Assembly (NCBI RefSeq): GCF_030580655.1
Contig: NZ_JAUQTB010000006.1
Location: 1-64,000, forward strand
Length of the DNA: 64,000 nucleotides
Reading direction: 5' to 3'
Origin: Paenibacillus lacisoli
Lineage (GTDB): Bacteria; Bacillota; Bacilli; Paenibacillales; Paenibacillaceae
Shown here in pieces: positions 1 to 7,889 of the stretch (position 1 is its first letter; every line of letters starts with the position of its first letter). The position numbers and the translations under genes are program-made. The notes under the pieces were generated by a model, which saw only the letters and a program-made list of their open reading frames with translations, was not told the DNA's origin and did no database searches.

Positions 1-68
1 GTGGCTAAACACGGCAGACTGTAAATCTGCTCTCTACGAGTTCGGTGGTTCGAATCCATCAGCCTCCA
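1..68 (+). tRNA. tRNA-Tyr (GTA), 5' end cut by window edge
   Basis: The GTA anticodon lies in a 5-bp stem. A long variable arm and a complete T arm follow, and the 3' acceptor strand agcctcc ends at 67, with discriminator A68 and encoded CCA at 69-71. About 14 bases of the 5' acceptor and D arm lie outside the window. This is the first of nine closely spaced tRNA genes. Confidence 0.93.
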
Positions 69-89
69 CCAGTTTTACCTCATAAATAT

Positions 90-163
90 GGCGGTCGTGG
101 CGAAGGGGTTAACGCACCGGATTGTGGCTCCGGCACTCGTGGGTTCAAGTCCCATCGATCGCC
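90..163 (+). tRNA. tRNA-His (GTG)
   Basis: GTG anticodon in a normal cloverleaf. The acceptor gcggtcg at 91-97 pairs with cgatcgc at 156-162, and the extra G-1 at 90 faces C163, the hallmark of tRNA-His. No CCA is encoded. Confidence 0.95.
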
Positions 164-171
164 CTTTATGT

Positions 172-246
172 TGGGGATTAGCCAAGCGGTAAGGCAACGG
201 ACTTTGACTCCGTCATGCATAGGTTCGAATCCTATATCCCCAGCCA
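172..246 (+). tRNA. tRNA-Gln (TTG)
   Basis: TTG anticodon. Acceptor tggggat at 172-178 pairs with atcccca at 236-242, discriminator G243, encoded CCA at 244-246. Confidence 0.95.
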
Positions 247-253
247 TTTTTAT

Positions 254-329
254 GAGCCATTAGCTCAGTTGGTAGAGCACCTGACTTTTAATCAGGGTGT
301 CGAAGGTTCGAGTCCTTCATGGCTCACCA
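254..329 (+). tRNA. tRNA-Lys (TTT)
   Basis: TTT anticodon. Acceptor gagccat at 254-260 pairs with atggctc at 319-325, discriminator A326, encoded CCA at 327-329. Confidence 0.96.
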
Positions 330-338
330 TTATATTAT

Positions 339-423
<85 letters not shown>

Positions 424-434
424 TCCTATATTTC

Positions 435-509
435 GCGGACGTGGCTCAGCGGTAGAGCATCGCCTTGCCAAGGCGAGGGTCGCGGGTTCGATTCCCGTCG
501 TCCGCTCCA
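435..509 (+). tRNA. tRNA-Gly (GCC)
   Basis: GCC anticodon. Acceptor gcggacg at 435-441 pairs with cgtccgc at 499-505, discriminator T506, encoded CCA at 507-509. Confidence 0.95.
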
Positions 510-512
510 TAA

Positions 513-589
513 GTCCCCTTAGCTCAGCTGGATAGAGCGTTTGACTACGAATCAAAAGGCCGGGAGTTCGAATCTCTCAGGGGACGCCA
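513..589 (+). tRNA. tRNA-Arg (ACG)
   Basis: ACG anticodon, with A34 normally edited to inosine in bacteria. Acceptor gtcccct at 513-519 pairs with aggggac at 579-585, discriminator G586, encoded CCA at 587-589. Confidence 0.95.
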
Positions 590-617
590 TTCTTATTCTG
601 GATGGATTTAATATTGT

Positions 618-694
618 CGGGATGTAGCTCAGCTTGGTAGAGCACCTGGTTTGGGACCAGGGGGTCGCATGTTCAAATCGTGTCATCCCGACCA
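618..694 (+). tRNA. tRNA-Pro (TGG)
   Basis: TGG anticodon. Acceptor cgggatg at 618-624 pairs with catcccg at 684-690, discriminator A691, encoded CCA at 692-694. A proS gene with a T-box leader, which would sense uncharged tRNA-Pro, lies at 61 kb. Confidence 0.95.
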
Positions 695-699
695 TATAT

Positions 700-770
700 G
701 CGGGTGTAGTTCAATGGTAGAACTCCAGCCTTCCAAGCTGGTAGCGTGGGTTCGATTCCCATCACCCGCT
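700..770 (+). tRNA. tRNA-Gly (TCC)
   Basis: TCC anticodon. Acceptor gcgggtg at 700-706 pairs with cacccgc at 763-769, discriminator T770. No CCA is encoded. Last gene of the cluster, followed directly by a terminator. Confidence 0.95.
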
Positions 771-782
771 TCTGAATAAAAG

Positions 783-811
783 AAAGAGCTGCATATTTGC
801 AGCTCTTTTTT
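783..811. terminator. Bidirectional terminator of tRNA cluster and SDR gene
   Basis: Perfect 11-bp inverted repeat (783-793 with 798-808) with a TATT loop. It has a T-run on the plus side and the complementary A-run on the minus side, so it can end both the tRNA operon and the convergent dehydrogenase gene. Confidence 0.9.
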
Positions 812-816
812 GTATT

Positions 817-1605
817 TTAACCGACAAGAAGGGTTTCCGCTCCATCAATATAAATCTCGGTCCCCGTAACATGCGAGGCTTCATCGGACGCCAGAAATAG
901 AACAGTGCTGGCAACCTCTTCAGGGGATCCGGGTTTCTTGGAAAGGGGTATGTCCCCTTCAGGGTACTCTGCGTCAATGTGAATCTGATCGATCTCAGTA
1001 TACTCCTTTTCGGACTCAAAAATATTCGTCGAAATCTGTCCCGGACAGACGGTGTTTACACGGATATGATATTGGGCCAGCTCCAGTGCGGCCATTTTGG
1101 TAAAGGTTCTGATCGCTGCTTTGGAAGTACTGTACGCGGCAAATCCTGGTTGAGCAAATTGACGGCTGCCGCTGACTGAACTGGTAAGAACGATACTGCC
1201 GCCTTTCGCCTTGAGATGAGGTATGGCTGCCTGCACTGTCGCAAAAGCACCTCTGACGTTATTCGTTATAGTATGATCCCATTCCTCGACAGGCAAGACC
1301 TCAATAGGGGCTACAGCACCTAGAATGCCCGCATTGGCAAAGACGACGTCCAACTGTCCCCATTGATCGATCACCTGTTGAAAAGCAGCTTGTATCTGTT
1401 CAGGATCGGATACATTCGCCTGAATCGCAATGGCTTGGCCGGCCTGCTGTTCAATCTCTGTCTTGGTCTCCATGGCCGTATCGATATGAAGATCGACAAC
1501 GGCTACTTTGGCACCCTCAGCAGCAAGGCGTAAGGCTGCTGCTTTTCCGATGCCGGAGCCAGCTCCGGTGACTAGGGCGATTTTGTGATGCATTCGTTCT
1601 GTCAT
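817..1605 (-). CDS. Short-chain dehydrogenase/reductase (SDR)
   Basis: Classical NAD(P)-dependent short-chain dehydrogenase, 262 residues. Visible signatures are the Rossmann motif TGAGSGIG (residues 13-20), NAG (91-93), the catalytic YxxxK (Y158, K162) with an upstream serine cluster at 142-145, and D38 after the second beta strand, which favours NAD(H). Substrate cannot be read from sequence. The ATG at 1605 was chosen because GGAG precedes it closely; the open frame continues to 1698 without a better site. A close paralogue lies at 18293-19084. A candidate general-stress promoter (GTTTCA-N13-GGGTAA) lies upstream at 1682-1706, which fits the B. subtilis habit of placing several SDR genes under stress control. 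Divergent from the Mug-like gene. Confidence 0.9.
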   Translation of the reverse strand: MTERMHHKIALVTGAGSGIGKAAALRLAAEGAKVAVVDLHIDTAMETKTEIEQQAGQAIAIQANVSDPEQIQAAFQQVIDQWGQLDVVFANAGILGAVAPIEVLPVEEWDHTITNNVRGAFATVQAAIPHLKAKGGSIVLTSSVSGSRQFAQPGFAAYSTSKAAIRTFTKMAALELAQYHIRVNTVCPGQISTNIFESEKEYTEIDQIHIDAEYPEGDIPLSKKPGSPEEVASTVLFLASDEASHVTGTEIYIDGAETLLVG

Positions 1606-1681
1606 GATTCTCCACACTCCATTCTGCCATAACTTAAGCTTGGCGTTTATATCTGGATTTCCATATGAACCGGTAATTATA

Positions 1682-1706
1682 TTACCCGGCCAATTCACCT
1701 TGAAAC
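1682..1706 (-). promoter_or_regulatory. Candidate sigma-B-like promoter of the SDR gene
   Basis: On the minus strand GTTTCA, 13 bases, then GGGTAA; the B. subtilis sigma-B consensus is GTTTAA-N12/14-GGGWAT. It ends 76 bases before the start codon. The same arrangement occurs before the YflT-like gene and the acidic small gene near 29.7 kb. Whether the organism has a sigma-B is not shown here. Confidence 0.5.
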
Positions 1707-1821
1707 AGAGATGCTTACAGCAGCTATGATTGTTAAAGGTAGAAATCGGTTATGTTAGTGGTGTGTATACAATTGTACGAGAGAGAAGCAGCGGGCTTCA
1801 AAACAGGAGAGGTGAACCAGG

Positions 1822-2328
1822 ATGCCCCAGGTGAACGACCATTTGGATCACGGACTGTCTGTTGTTTTCATCGGTTTTAATCCCAGCATAAGGTCAGGAG
1901 AAGTTGGCCATCACTATGCCAATCCCCGGAATAACTTTTGGAGAATCCTGCACCGCTCCGGGTTAACGCCCAGATTGTATGACCCTTCCGAAGATCAGGA
2001 TTTGCTGCGGTTGGGATACGGATTTACGAATATTGTAGCTCGTCCAACCAAGGGAATTGATGATATATCTCGTGAGGAGTACAAGCAAGGCAGACAAATT
2101 TTGCGAAAGAAGCTGGAAACCTATAAACCGCAGATCGCCTGCTTTGTCGGAAAAGGGGTTTACAAGGAATACAGCGGACGAAGCCAGTCTCCGTGGGGAT
2201 TCCAATCTGAACCGGTTATCAAGGAAATGCAGGAGTTTGTAGCCCCGTCTTCCAGCGGTCTGGTGCGTATGCCCATCGATGAAATTATAAGTATCTATAA
2301 ACAGTTGAATGATTTCATACAAAAATAA
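1822..2328 (+). CDS. mug: Mismatch-specific uracil/thymine-DNA glycosylase (Mug/TDG family)
   Basis: Base-excision repair enzyme that removes uracil or related bases from G:U mismatches. The 168 residues match the Mug family length. The active-site block GFNPSIRSGEVGHHYANPRNN begins near residue 18; the Asn of FNPS corresponds to the catalytic water-binding Asn of E. coli Mug, and HHYANPRNNFW is the family's second signature. The C-terminal VAPSSSGLVRMP segment corresponds to the DNA-intercalating NPSGLSR loop, although the Asn is replaced here. Start ATG follows GGAGAGGTGAACC. Monocistronic, with a terminator right after the stop. Specificity between U and other lesions is inferred from family only. 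Confidence 0.87.
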   Translation: MPQVNDHLDHGLSVVFIGFNPSIRSGEVGHHYANPRNNFWRILHRSGLTPRLYDPSEDQDLLRLGYGFTNIVARPTKGIDDISREEYKQGRQILRKKLETYKPQIACFVGKGVYKEYSGRSQSPWGFQSEPVIKEMQEFVAPSSSGLVRMPIDEIISIYKQLNDFIQK

Positions 2329-2362
2329 AATCTCTGTGGTGCTTCACCGCCGCAGAGATTTT
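2329..2362 (+). terminator. Terminator after mug
   Basis: The arm AATCTCTG pairs with CAGAGATT around a GC-rich inner stem and a CTTC-type loop, followed by a T-run. It follows the stop codon directly. Confidence 0.8.
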
Positions 2363-2376
2363 TGTGTTATCTATTT

Positions 2377-2430
2377 TGACATAAATTTTATCCTTTTCCG
2401 CATGACTGCTCTAAAATGACATAAATATTA
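2377..2430. repeat. Direct repeat TGACATAAATwTTA upstream of the LIV operon
   Basis: TGACATAAATTTTA at 2377-2390 and TGACATAAATATTA at 2417-2430 match at 13 of 14 bases and are 40 bp apart. They lie about 100-150 bp upstream of the LIV promoter in an AT-rich stretch. They could be activator or repressor sites for nitrogen or amino acid control; the factor is unknown. Confidence 0.5.
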
Positions 2431-2526
2431 CAATGTTTAATTTACAAAATCTGATCTATCTTGTGACTTCATGCAGAAAATATAAGTGAATAACGAAATA
2501 CAGCTGCAAAAAACATAAAAAATGAA

Positions 2527-2555
2527 TTGCCAGCCCTTTGCTTCCTGTGTATACT
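2527..2555 (+). promoter_or_regulatory. Sigma-A promoter of the LIV transporter operon
   Basis: TTGCCA at 2527-2532, a 17-bp spacer, and TATACT at 2550-2555, a near-consensus vegetative promoter. It leaves a 5' leader of about 60 bases before the GTG start at 2622. Confidence 0.7.
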
Positions 2556-2621
2556 AATTGTAGACTACGTACCATATTATGTTAATAAAACTAACATTAA
2601 GAAAGCGATGGTGGTCTTTGA

Positions 2622-3839
2622 GTGAAGTCAAAGAGAAAAAGTCTGGCGGTACTAACGTTGATTGTGGGAATGGTCATGGCAGGCTGCAGCAGTAATAGCA
2701 GTAGTGGAACGAACGCAGCGAGTTCTGGCTCATCGGGAGGGGACAGCAAGGGAACGGTCATTAAGATTGCTACCCAATCGCCACTCTCCGGAGGCAGCTC
2801 TATCCAAGGAGAGGCCATCAAACTGGGCGCACAGTTATCGCTGGAAGATCATAAGGAGGAGTTCTCGAAGCTGGGCTTCAGTCTGGAGCTGGTGCCTTAT
2901 GATGATCAGGGTGATCCCAAGAAGGGGGTAGCCAATGCCGAACAGATCGGTGCCGATCAGGCTGTCCTTGGCGTTATCGGTCATTTGAATTCAGGTGTGT
3001 CCATTCCTTCCTCTGTCGTTTACGAGAAGTACAACATCCCCATGATTTCCCCGGCCAGTACGGCTACCGACTTCACAGACCGCAAACTCAAAGTAGCCAA
3101 CCGCGTCGTGGCACGAGATGATTTTCAGGGTCCGGCAGCAGCGGAATATGCGGTAAAGACACTCAGCGCAAAAAACATATTTGTCATTCAGGATAAAACG
3201 GCCTACGGACAGGGTCTTGCAGAGGCCTTCAGGGACTCGGCGAAGGAGCTTGGAGCGACCATCTCGGGTTATGAAGGCATTACAGTTGGAGAAAAAGATT
3301 TCAACGGGGTGCTAAACATCGTGCAGAGCAAGAACCCGGATTTTGTCTTCTTCGGAGGTTTGTATGCAGAGGGCGGTCTGTTGGTGAAGCAGGCAAGGGA
3401 CAAAGGCATAACAGCCCCATTCATGGGCGGAGATGCGCTCGATTCATCAGGTATGGTGGAAGTGGCTGGCGATGATGTGGTAGGTTCGCTTTACAGCTCT
3501 GTTGCAGGGGATATTACGAAGTCTGACGTCGGCAAACAATGGGCTGACAAGTATGAACAGAAGTTCAATAAGAAGCAGGAAGGCTATTCCGTCTACGCCT
3601 ATGATTCTATGTCCGTCATGCTGGAAGCCATCAAGAAGAGCATTGAGGACAACGGCGGCAAGCTGCCGGCAAGAGATAAGGTGCGGGATGCTGTAAGAGC
3701 CACCAAGGATTTTGAAGGTGTAGCCACTAAGGTAAGCTTTGATGATATCGGTGACAACTCCTATGCCAAAGTGTTCATCTATAAATTCGAAACGGCAGCC
3801 TATCCGGGTAAGCTGGAATCGGAGATCAGCAAGAAATGA
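2622..3839 (+). CDS. Branched-chain amino acid ABC transporter, substrate-binding lipoprotein
   Basis: Extracellular binding protein of the LIV (HAAT) family; it should capture leucine, isoleucine, valine or a related amino acid and deliver it to the LivHM permease. The 405 residues start with a lysine-rich signal peptide and a lipobox MAGC with the lipidated cysteine at residue 22. A Ser/Gly/Asn-rich linker (23-44) follows, then a periplasmic-binding type I fold (KIATQSPLSGG, MISPASTAT, FVIQDKTAYGQG). The GTG at 2622 is the start because the upstream ATG at 2608 runs into a stop after five codons; the ribosome site is weak (GGTGG). The terminator-like hairpin after the gene may set a higher level for the binding protein than for the permease genes. 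Confidence 0.93.
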   Translation: MKSKRKSLAVLTLIVGMVMAGCSSNSSSGTNAASSGSSGGDSKGTVIKIATQSPLSGGSSIQGEAIKLGAQLSLEDHKEEFSKLGFSLELVPYDDQGDPKKGVANAEQIGADQAVLGVIGHLNSGVSIPSSVVYEKYNIPMISPASTATDFTDRKLKVANRVVARDDFQGPAAAEYAVKTLSAKNIFVIQDKTAYGQGLAEAFRDSAKELGATISGYEGITVGEKDFNGVLNIVQSKNPDFVFFGGLYAEGGLLVKQARDKGITAPFMGGDALDSSGMVEVAGDDVVGSLYSSVAGDITKSDVGKQWADKYEQKFNKKQEGYSVYAYDSMSVMLEAIKKSIEDNGGKLPARDKVRDAVRATKDFEGVATKVSFDDIGDNSYAKVFIYKFETAAYPGKLESEISKK

Positions 3840-3887
3840 GCAGAAGAGAAATCCAGACTGTTTTATAGGTAGTATGGTTCATCAGCC

Positions 3888-3920
3888 AGGAGGAAGGCAT
3901 CCTTGATGGGGCCTCCTTTT
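3888..3920 (+). terminator. Hairpin between binding-protein gene and livH
   Basis: AGGAGG at 3888-3893 pairs with CCTCCT at 3912-3917, with further partial pairing inside and TTTT after it. It probably acts as a partial terminator, allowing more binding-protein mRNA than permease mRNA. Confidence 0.65.
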
Positions 3921-4002
3921 GGCTCTGTTTTTAAATCCCTAGGGTGAGTAAACCGGACGGCTGCTCGTGAAAATATGACTCTTCAAAATAAGGAGCAGTT
4001 CT

Positions 4003-4989
4003 ATGCTATCAAGTATCCTGCAGACACTTCCCCAGGTCCTGATCGATGGTCTTGCCCTGGGGGCTATCTATGCTGTCGTTGCACTAGGTTACACCATGGT
4101 TTACGGCATTCTGGAATTGATAAACTTTGCTCACGGGGAAATTTTTATGACAGGTGCCTTTATCGGAACCTCGGTGCTGTTCCTGTCCCAGCAGATGGGG
4201 TGGGGAGGGGCGATGCCTGCCTGGCTGCTGTACCCCATCATTATACTCGCGGCCATGATGTTTACCGGACTGCTTGGCGTCGGGATCGAACGTGCCGCCT
4301 ATCGGCCGCTGCGTAAGGCGCCCAAACTGATATCACTCATTGCCGCATTCGGGGTATCCTTTGTGCTTCAGGATGTGGTGCGTTTTATCACCGAGCTGAA
4401 GACCGGCAATTACATTATAAACAGCAGCTCCCTGTACAGCGAGCGAATTACGGTTCCCACATCTTCCATCAGTGGAGCGTTTGGGGATGCTTCGCTCAAA
4501 ATGAACACCGTAATTATCCTGCTCATCACCGTACTGCTGATGGTCGGCCTTGATCTGTTCGTGAACCGGACCAAATGGGGCGTTGCTATGCGCGCGGTAG
4601 CACAGGACCGCGAGACAGCTTCGTTAATGTCTATCAATGTCAACAAGGTCATTATGCTGACCTTCTTCATCGGTTCAGCTCTCGGAGGAGCTACCGGGGT
4701 GCTCTTTGCCCAGCAGTATGGCACGATTGATCCATATATCGGTTTTATTCTCGGTTTAAAAGCATTTACGGCTGCTGTACTGGGAGGCATCGGCAACATC
4801 CGCGGCGCAATGTTCGGCGGTCTGGTCATCGGGCTGCTCGAAATGTTTGCTTCGTCCAATCTGGGTCTGCTGACAAATGGCAACTTTGGTGCCGAGTATA
4901 AGGATGTGTTTGCTTTCCTGATTCTGATTGTGGTTCTGATCTTCAAACCGGAAGGGCTGTTCGGCAAGGCTCTGAAAGAGAAAGTGTAG
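4003..4989 (+). CDS. livH: Branched-chain amino acid ABC transporter permease LivH
   Basis: First of two membrane subunits of the LIV importer, 328 residues and very hydrophobic with about eight membrane segments. Family signatures are IDGLALGAIYAVVALGYTMV near the N-terminus, LINFAHGEIFM, and the late segment FTAAVLGGIGNIRGAMFGG that contacts the ATPase. Start ATG sits seven bases after AAGGAG. The gene is followed after 7 bases by livM, so the permease genes are tightly coupled. Confidence 0.95.
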   Translation: MLSSILQTLPQVLIDGLALGAIYAVVALGYTMVYGILELINFAHGEIFMTGAFIGTSVLFLSQQMGWGGAMPAWLLYPIIILAAMMFTGLLGVGIERAAYRPLRKAPKLISLIAAFGVSFVLQDVVRFITELKTGNYIINSSSLYSERITVPTSSISGAFGDASLKMNTVIILLITVLLMVGLDLFVNRTKWGVAMRAVAQDRETASLMSINVNKVIMLTFFIGSALGGATGVLFAQQYGTIDPYIGFILGLKAFTAAVLGGIGNIRGAMFGGLVIGLLEMFASSNLGLLTNGNFGAEYKDVFAFLILIVVLIFKPEGLFGKALKEKV

Positions 4990-4996
4990 GTGGAGG

Positions 4997-6274
4997 ATGG
5001 ATAAACTGCAACAGATGCTGCAAAGCAATCGAACAGCACAGGCGGTGCTGCTGATCCTGTTCGTCCTCGTCACCTCGGCGGCCGTGTATCTGACGGATAA
5101 GTCTGTCATTGCTTTTCTGCTCCTGCTCGCCTCCTTGCTGCTGCTGTATTACACATCGTTCAGCAATACGGTGAAATGGGCAGCCGCGGCAGTTCTGCTG
5201 GCGGTCATTATTCCTTTTGCCACTTCCGGAGGACCTTCTTATGAATCGTATATGGAAGTGGCTGCCCAATGCGGAATTTATGTGGCTATGGCACTGGGCC
5301 TCAACATTGTCGTTGGATTTGCAGGGTTGCTGGATATGGGGTTTGTCGCCTTTTTCGCGGTTGGTGCCTATACGTATGGTATCTTTGCCACAGGGCAGGC
5401 CAATAACCTGATCTCGGGGGATATTTTCCCGCTGTCCGGCGGTTATTTCTGGCTATTCATCCTGATCGGAGGCTTTCTCGCCGGAATCTTCGGCATTCTG
5501 CTCGGTCTTCCGGTGCTGCGGGTCAAAGGGGACTATCTGGCAATTGTCACGCTCGGATTTGGAGAAATCATACGGATTATCTTCAACAATCTGGAGAAGC
5601 CGGTGAATATTACGAACGGGGCAATGGGGCTCTCCTCTATTCAGCCTCCCGACTTGTTCGGACTGCAGTTTACATTTCCGCATCAGTTTTATTTTATCGT
5701 ACTGGTTATTCTGGCGGTCGTCATCTTCGCTGTTCGGCGGCTGGAGCATTCCCGTCTGGGACGTTCCTGGAAAGCAGTACGAGAGAATGAAATTGCCGCT
5801 CAATCGATGGGCATCCCGCTCATCCGGACCAAGCTGACGGCGTTTGCGGTGGGGGCATCCTTTTCCGGTATGATGGGCGTCGTGTTCGCAGCGAAGCAGA
5901 CATTCATTGATCCGACCAGCTTCACACTGATCGAATCTACAACGATTCTCGTGATGGTTGTTCTGGGTGGGATGGGCAGCGTACCAGGTGTTATCTTGGG
6001 AGCGAGTCTGGTTACCATTCTGAATTTGCAGGTCCTCACCGAATTCACCAACTGGTTGAATCAGCTGACAATGAGAGGGGTCATCAACGTGCCGAATGCG
6101 CTCTCCCCATCCAAAATGCAGCGCCTCATCTTCGGGGCTATTCTGATTCTTGTCGCGGTGTTCCGGCCGAATGGATTAATTGCTTCGAAGAACCGGAAGA
6201 TCCGGATGAAGCAGGAGGACAGAAGGCTTGCTGCCGGCACTTCTGCAGTCAAGACGGTCAATAGAAAACTGTGA
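4997..6274 (+). CDS. livM: Branched-chain amino acid ABC transporter permease LivM
   Basis: Second membrane subunit, 425 residues, larger than LivH as usual. An N-terminal hydrophobic extension of about 80 residues precedes the family core, which has LNIVVGFAGLLDMGFVAFFAVGAY-type motifs, the cytoplasmic loop GDYLAIVTLGFGEIIRI, and the EAA-like ATPase contact VVLGGMGSVPGVILGA. The C-terminus is basic. The sequence AGGTGGAGG touches the ATG directly, so spacing is unusually short; the Met at residue 7 is a possible alternative start. Cotranscribed with livH. Confidence 0.94.
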   Translation: MDKLQQMLQSNRTAQAVLLILFVLVTSAAVYLTDKSVIAFLLLLASLLLLYYTSFSNTVKWAAAAVLLAVIIPFATSGGPSYESYMEVAAQCGIYVAMALGLNIVVGFAGLLDMGFVAFFAVGAYTYGIFATGQANNLISGDIFPLSGGYFWLFILIGGFLAGIFGILLGLPVLRVKGDYLAIVTLGFGEIIRIIFNNLEKPVNITNGAMGLSSIQPPDLFGLQFTFPHQFYFIVLVILAVVIFAVRRLEHSRLGRSWKAVRENEIAAQSMGIPLIRTKLTAFAVGASFSGMMGVVFAAKQTFIDPTSFTLIESTTILVMVVLGGMGSVPGVILGASLVTILNLQVLTEFTNWLNQLTMRGVINVPNALSPSKMQRLIFGAILILVAVFRPNGLIASKNRKIRMKQEDRRLAAGTSAVKTVNRKL

Positions 6275-6324
6275 CGATAAGACAGGTGCTGCTGTGATCA
6301 GGTACAGAAGAGGAGGAGGATTTC

Positions 6325-7104
6325 ATGCTGAGCGTGAGTCAGCTGAAGAAGACATTTGGCGGTCTCGTAGCTGTGAATGGAGTGACGTTTGATTTTCCGG
6401 ATGGTAAAATATCGGCGGTCATCGGACCTAATGGCGCAGGGAAAACGACGTTCTTCAACATGATCACAGGGATCTATGTGCCGGATGGAGGCGAGATTGA
6501 ACTGGATGGAACGTCTATCGTGAAGGTGAAGCCGGATCAGATCACGAGCCGCGGCATCGCACGTACTTTTCAGAATATCCGGTTGTTTGGCAGTATGACG
6601 GTCCTGGAAAATGTAATGGTCGGCATGCACACCCGGCTTCATTCGGGCATCATGGGCACCCTGCTGAATCTGCCGCGGGTTCGCAGAGAGGAGGAAGAGG
6701 CCCGGGAAGAAGCTTACCGTCTGCTGCACTATGTTGGACTGGAACAGTGGTTCAACGATGAGGCTGGGAGCCTGTCCTACGGCGCGCAGCGCCGCCTGGA
6801 GATTGCGCGGGCTCTGGCCGCCCGTCCCACAGTTCTGCTCCTTGATGAGCCTGCAGCAGGCATGAATCCGCGTGAGACAGCAGAGCTGACCGGACTGATT
6901 CGCCGTATTCAGACCGAGCAGGGAATCTCTATCATTCTGATTGAGCATGATATGCGGCTGGTGATGGAGTTGTCAGATCACATTCTCGTTCTGGATCACG
7001 GAGAGAAGATTGCCGAAGGGGGACCCGCGGATATTCGCACCAACCCGAAGGTTATTGAAGCTTATCTTGGGAAAAGTGCTGTAGAGGAAGGTGTGCACCC
7101 ATGA
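6325..7104 (+). CDS. livG: Branched-chain amino acid ABC transporter ATP-binding protein LivG
   Basis: Cytoplasmic ATPase of the LIV importer, 259 residues. Walker A is GPNGAGKTT near residue 33, the signature motif is the LivG-typical LSYGAQRR, Walker B is LLLDEPAAGMN, and the switch histidine is in LIEHDM. Start follows GAGGAGGAGGATTTC. The stop codon overlaps the livF start (ATGA), indicating translational coupling of the two ATPases. Confidence 0.95.
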   Translation: MLSVSQLKKTFGGLVAVNGVTFDFPDGKISAVIGPNGAGKTTFFNMITGIYVPDGGEIELDGTSIVKVKPDQITSRGIARTFQNIRLFGSMTVLENVMVGMHTRLHSGIMGTLLNLPRVRREEEEAREEAYRLLHYVGLEQWFNDEAGSLSYGAQRRLEIARALAARPTVLLLDEPAAGMNPRETAELTGLIRRIQTEQGISIILIEHDMRLVMELSDHILVLDHGEKIAEGGPADIRTNPKVIEAYLGKSAVEEGVHP

Positions 7105-7805
7105 GCATGCTCGAATTGAAGAAAGTCCATGCGTACTATGGAGCTATTCATGCTTTGCACGGCATTACTCTGACCGTGAATCCGGGTGAGATCGTAACGC
7201 TGATCGGTTCGAACGGCGCGGGGAAATCGACCACATTGAAGGCCATTTGCGGACAGGCGAAGATGACGGGAGAGGTCTGGTTCGCAGGCAAGGAGATCTC
7301 CTCCTGGCAGCCGCACCGGATCGCGGGGTCAGGTATTGCCCATGTGCCGGAAGGACGAAAAATTTTCCCGAAGCTGACGGTGAAGGAGAATCTGGAGATG
7401 GGCGCATTCTCCGTAAAGGATAAGAAGCTGATCAAAACGCGCATTGAGCAGGCATTCGCATATTTCCCAAGGCTCAAGGAACGGTACCACCAGGCGGGTG
7501 GCACGATGAGCGGAGGTGAACAGCAGATGCTGGCGATCGCGCGGGCACTGATGATGAATCCGGAAATTCTACTGCTGGATGAACCGTCGATGGGATTGGC
7601 ACCCGTACTAGTGGACCAAATTTTTGACATTATCCATGAGCTGAACGAGGATGGCATGACCATCCTGCTGGTTGAACAGAATGCATATCAGGCGCTCCAG
7701 GTAGCACACCGCGGTTATGTCATTCAGACGGGAGAGATCATTCTGCAGGATGATGCAGCGCGGCTGCTGGCCAACGATCAGATCCAGGAGGCTTATCTGG
7801 CCTGA
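7101..7805 (+). CDS. livF: Branched-chain amino acid ABC transporter ATP-binding protein LivF
   Basis: Second ATPase of the LIV importer, 234 residues. Walker A is GSNGAGKST, the signature is MSGGEQQMLAIARAL, Walker B is LLLDEPSMGLAP, and the switch region is LLVEQNA, where the LivF-typical Gln replaces the usual His. Overlaps livG by four bases. Last gene of the operon, closed by a strong bidirectional terminator at 7833-7877. Confidence 0.95.
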   Translation: MSMLELKKVHAYYGAIHALHGITLTVNPGEIVTLIGSNGAGKSTTLKAICGQAKMTGEVWFAGKEISSWQPHRIAGSGIAHVPEGRKIFPKLTVKENLEMGAFSVKDKKLIKTRIEQAFAYFPRLKERYHQAGGTMSGGEQQMLAIARALMMNPEILLLDEPSMGLAPVLVDQIFDIIHELNEDGMTILLVEQNAYQALQVAHRGYVIQTGEIILQDDAARLLANDQIQEAYLA

Positions 7806-7832
7806 AGAAAGCCCATATGAAAATATGCATAC

Positions 7833-7877
7833 CACAAAACCTCTCCTCCGTTCATATCACGGGCGAGAGGTTTTGTG
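7833..7877. terminator. Bidirectional terminator between livF and ald
   Basis: Perfect 13-bp inverted repeat (7833-7845 with 7865-7877) between convergent genes; both arms carry A/T tracts at the outer end. Confidence 0.9.
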
Positions 7878-7889
7878 AATTTCGGGGGT

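Noticed and set aside
2480..2495. CodY-like half site before the LIV operon
   Set aside because: Only 9 of 15 positions match the CodY consensus; too weak to call.
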